From Photorhabdus cinerea (lineage in GTDB: Bacteria; Pseudomonadota; Gammaproteobacteria; Enterobacterales; Enterobacteriaceae), in NCBI RefSeq assembly GCF_011189575.1, contig NZ_PUJW01000043.1:1-13310 (forward strand): a stretch of DNA of 13,310 bases. The letters run 5' to 3'. The notes beneath the pieces are model-generated. The model saw only the letters and a program-made list of their open reading frames with translations. It did not search any database and was not told the origin of the DNA. Of the stretch, positions 11,418 to 13,310 are shown piece after piece (position 1 is the first letter of the stretch; every line of letters begins with the position of its first letter). The position numbers were made by a program, and so were the translations under genes.

Positions 11418-11615
11418 ATGAAACATGCTCACGACAATATTCAAGTCGGAAGAATTTATTGTCCATATTCTGATTTCCACAAGGGCTGGTTAATTCCGGG
11501 AGGGGAAATAACCAAAAATCCGCTTGCAGCATATAATGCCGCTGAGGAGAAAAGCAATTATCTTAAGTCTCTTGAAGACGAATTAAATAGACTTGTGATA
11601 CAACAATCCAAATAA
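11418..11615 (+). CDS. DUF1317-family phage protein (lambda orf61 relative)
   Basis: The product is 65 aa. The start MKHAHDNIQVG, the phrase KGWLIPGG and NPLAAYNAAEE parallel lambda orf61 (MTHPHDNIRVG, RGWVFPG, NPLKAQRLAEE), which also follows exo. Start ATG 11418 has AGGAATAGAG upstream. Function unknown in lambda as well. Gene order exo-DUF1317 is conserved. Confidence 0.82.
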   Translation: MKHAHDNIQVGRIYCPYSDFHKGWLIPGGEITKNPLAAYNAAEEKSNYLKSLEDELNRLVIQQSK

Positions 11616-11623
11616 GGACAATT

Positions 11624-11833
11624 ATGATATATGGCGAAAAATTTAATGGCGACCCGTGCCCTCAGGGGCACACGCTAAGATACGTGTCTAATGGTAGCTG
11701 TATTGAATGTCAGAGCTGTAGAGATAAAAAAAGGAAAAAGAAAAAAAGAGAAATCGAGAAAAAAGTAAAGTCGTCTGACTTTACTCATAGCGTACTTATT
11801 ATTGGAAATCCTGAAAGATGTAAGGAAAAATAA
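11624..11833 (+). CDS. Small zinc-finger phage protein (69 aa)
   Basis: Cysteines 12, 26, 29 and 32 with His16 (CPQGH..SCIECQSCRDKK) form a likely zinc site typical of short phage proteins that begin 'C..GH..RY'. A Lys/Arg-rich stretch (KKRKKKKREIEKK) follows and suggests nucleic-acid binding. Start ATG 11624 has AAGGA upstream. Function not recognised. Confidence 0.7.
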   Translation: MIYGEKFNGDPCPQGHTLRYVSNGSCIECQSCRDKKRKKKKREIEKKVKSSDFTHSVLIIGNPERCKEK

Positions 11834-11853
11834 TTAATTCAATGAGGTGATTT

Positions 11854-12036
11854 ATGGCTGTGAAGTTAGAAATTCTTATCTCGTTTAATGAAGACTTAAA
11901 TAAGCATCATGTTGAATACTCCACAGCATTTACTTCATGTAGTACGCATGAAGAGCGACAGATTCTTACGGAATTGAGAACTAAGTTAATTGCTGAAATG
12001 GACAATGAATATATTGGCAATCGTTATATTAATTAA
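11854..12036 (+). CDS. Small phage protein (60 aa), function unknown
   Basis: ATG 11854 follows GAGGTGA at good spacing. The peptide looks like a beta strand (VKLEILISF) then a helix (EERQILTELRTKLIAEM). No family recognised. It fits the tight spacing of the early operon. Confidence 0.6.
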   Translation: MAVKLEILISFNEDLNKHHVEYSTAFTSCSTHEERQILTELRTKLIAEMDNEYIGNRYIN

Positions 12037-12050
12037 TAATAGAGGTGACT

Positions 12051-12503
12051 ATGATGCAGAAAACACCGTGGAATCCAAGTGTTAAAGCAATCCAGCGGGT
12101 TAAAGACCCGTTACCAATTCCGACAGAATGCAGATATTGCAAAGGCGACGTAACAATAGCAAGTCACAAGGAAGTGTTCGGGAGGAATTATAGCAAGTGG
12201 CCGTGGTTATATATTTGTACTGAGTGTAGGGCTTATGTCGGCATGCATCAGTTTACTTGTATCCCACTCGGTACGCTGGCAAATAAAGCAACTCGGAACG
12301 CTAGAATGAATGGTCATTATCATTTTGAGGAAATGAGAGAAAAATGTAATTTAGGGCGAACGGACGCGTATAAATTTCTAGCAAGAAAATTAGGAATTAA
12401 TTTCAGTGAATGTCACTTCGGCTGGTTCGATATTGACACGTGTTATCGAGCGAAAGAAATTTGTGAAAATATGATTATTAAAAAAGGTAATTATCATGAC
12501 TAA
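12051..12503 (+). CDS. DUF3268-like zinc-finger phage protein (150 aa)
   Basis: Two CxxC pairs (TECRYCKG and YICTECRAYVG) enclose a segment with a GRNYSKWPW phrase and are followed by 'H.FT.IPLGTLA.K.TR.AR', the DUF3268 zinc-finger pattern found in phages. A helical C-terminal extension of about 70 residues follows. ATG 12051 and ATG 12054 both fit the RBS GAGGTG; GTG 12045 is inside the RBS and rejected. Function unknown. Confidence 0.75.
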   Translation: MMQKTPWNPSVKAIQRVKDPLPIPTECRYCKGDVTIASHKEVFGRNYSKWPWLYICTECRAYVGMHQFTCIPLGTLANKATRNARMNGHYHFEEMREKCNLGRTDAYKFLARKLGINFSECHFGWFDIDTCYRAKEICENMIIKKGNYHD

Positions 12504-13158
12504 AAATACAGAATCTTTAATATCCGCATGTCACGAGTTAGCAAGAGTAGCAAGCTGTGACGATTATTCAACTTTAAATGCGATTTCAGATAAATTGAAA
12601 TCTCTTCAAAAAGAAAGCAATGATTACAAAGAAATGTTTATTGATTCTTGTAAAGGTCTTGCTGCTATAGCTCGCGCTACTGGAATTAAAGAAGAGAATG
12701 ATTCAGGTTCGCCGGGTCAAGTAATTGATAAGATTAACTCAATGCTTAATATAGATTGGAATTTCACAGAGCATCCAGATATAAAAATCGGTGAAGGAAT
12801 AAAATGCTGGGCTTATGTTGAACGAGCTATACAAAAAACTGAATATGTTGGACTTGATGAGGAAACAGGTAAAGCTTGTTTTAATAGAACAATAATCGAT
12901 CATAAACGTTATGTTACTACTTTAACTTATCAAAACAAGCCAAGCCCCACGGGAGAAAATATTTTGTCATATTATGATGACATTCCTGAATGGGCAACAC
13001 AAAATGATGAATATGGCTGGGTTCATAGTGTGGGTTGGTGTTTAGAATATAATCATCCTGATTACACTTATTACTATGAAGAATTAGATAAAAATCAAAA
13101 AGTTTTAGCGTGGGCAGAACTTAAATATCCATTGGCACCGGAACTAGATAATGAATGA
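12496..13158 (+). CDS. Hypothetical phage protein (220 aa)
   Basis: ATG 12496 overlaps the previous stop by eight bases. An N-terminal helical part (1-95; ESLISACHELARVASCDDY, KSLQKESNDYKEMF) precedes a Trp/Tyr-rich part (96-220; 'EGIKCWAYVERAIQ', 'YYDDIPEWATQNDEYGW', 'DYTYYYEELD'). No catalytic motif or membrane segment seen, and I do not recognise a family. An RBS AAAAGGT lies about 9 nt upstream. Confidence 0.6.
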   Translation: MTKNTESLISACHELARVASCDDYSTLNAISDKLKSLQKESNDYKEMFIDSCKGLAAIARATGIKEENDSGSPGQVIDKINSMLNIDWNFTEHPDIKIGEGIKCWAYVERAIQKTEYVGLDEETGKACFNRTIIDHKRYVTTLTYQNKPSPTGENILSYYDDIPEWATQNDEYGWVHSVGWCLEYNHPDYTYYYEELDKNQKVLAWAELKYPLAPELDNE

Positions 13159-13310
13159 ATACTTATGCCATCACTTCTATTTCATCTGGAAACGAATGTT
13201 CAAGCGATACATGATAAATACTCTCGTGTATCGCGGCACTAATTTATCAGAAGCAAAAGACATTGCTGCATGTGAAATTGAAACATATTCTAAAAAGCGT
13301 GGATATTGGA
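13151..13310 (+). CDS. Hypothetical protein, N-terminal part (runs off the window)
   Basis: The frame from ATG 13151 is open to the end of the window (53 codons), overlapping the previous gene by eight bases (same overlap size as at 12496). It starts MNEYLCHHFYFIWKRMFKR and ends KKRGYW. The His/Phe/Tyr-rich start is unusual but common in small phage proteins. The RBS is weak; coupling to the previous gene is likely. Function cannot be judged from this part. Confidence 0.55.
   Translation, partial: MNEYLCHHFYFIWKRMFKRYMINTLVYRGTNLSEAKDIAACEIETYSKKRGYW

Noticed and set aside
1..13310. CRISPR array, tRNA/rRNA genes, insertion sequences
   Set aside because: No regularly spaced repeats, no tRNA cloverleaf and no transposase frame seen on either strand.

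Overview
This window is the early and immunity region of a lambda-like (lambdoid) temperate phage or prophage. The host is probably a low-GC member of the Enterobacterales. That guess rests on the boxA elements matching the enterobacterial rRNA boxA (GCTCTTTAACA), the sigma70-type promoters, and clear homologues of lambda CII, Bet, Exo and DUF1317. Morganellaceae (Proteus, Providencia, Xenorhabdus and relatives) would fit the base composition, but the sequence read by eye cannot settle it. No integrase, structural, lysis or tRNA gene is present, so both phage ends lie outside the window.

Layout, inverted relative to the usual lambda map. Positions 1-4469 are on the minus strand and form the 'rightward' (PR) operon. 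Read from the switch outward it holds cro, nutR, cII, a small conserved phage gene, a RepL-like winged-helix replication protein, a DEAH helicase with a zinc finger, a zinc-finger/Toprim primase, and the start of a Lar-like zinc protein. Lambda O and P are absent. The switch is at 4500-5500: three operators with divergent PR and PRM, cI (4578-5315) with its own terminator, and two operators at PL. No rexAB-like genes lie between cI and PL. Positions 5500-13310 are on the plus strand and form the 'leftward' (PL) operon: a long structured leader with nutL, an N-type antiterminator, about ten small accessory genes, a coiled-coil protein, Bet, Exo, DUF1317, and further small zinc-finger or unknown genes running off the end.

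How it works together (inference from the lambda paradigm plus visible sites). CI and Cro compete for 14-bp operators of the form ATAAC-N4-GCTAT. PRM begins at or next to the cI AUG, giving a leaderless message as in lambda. A PRE promoter with a perfect TTGC-N6-TTGC CII box lies inside the 5' end of cII. An OOP-like antisense RNA, with its own promoter and terminator, covers the 3' end of cII. N can act at two nut sites that share an exact design: boxA, 9 nt, then a 7-bp hairpin with a GNRA tetraloop. 

Less explained features include: two dyads 22 bp apart upstream of repL; a large leader RNA whose closing helix would hide part of nutL boxA; a three-codon minigene with a strong ribosome-binding site; two families of intergenic repeats among the accessory genes; and a 29-codon single-membrane-span peptide gene.
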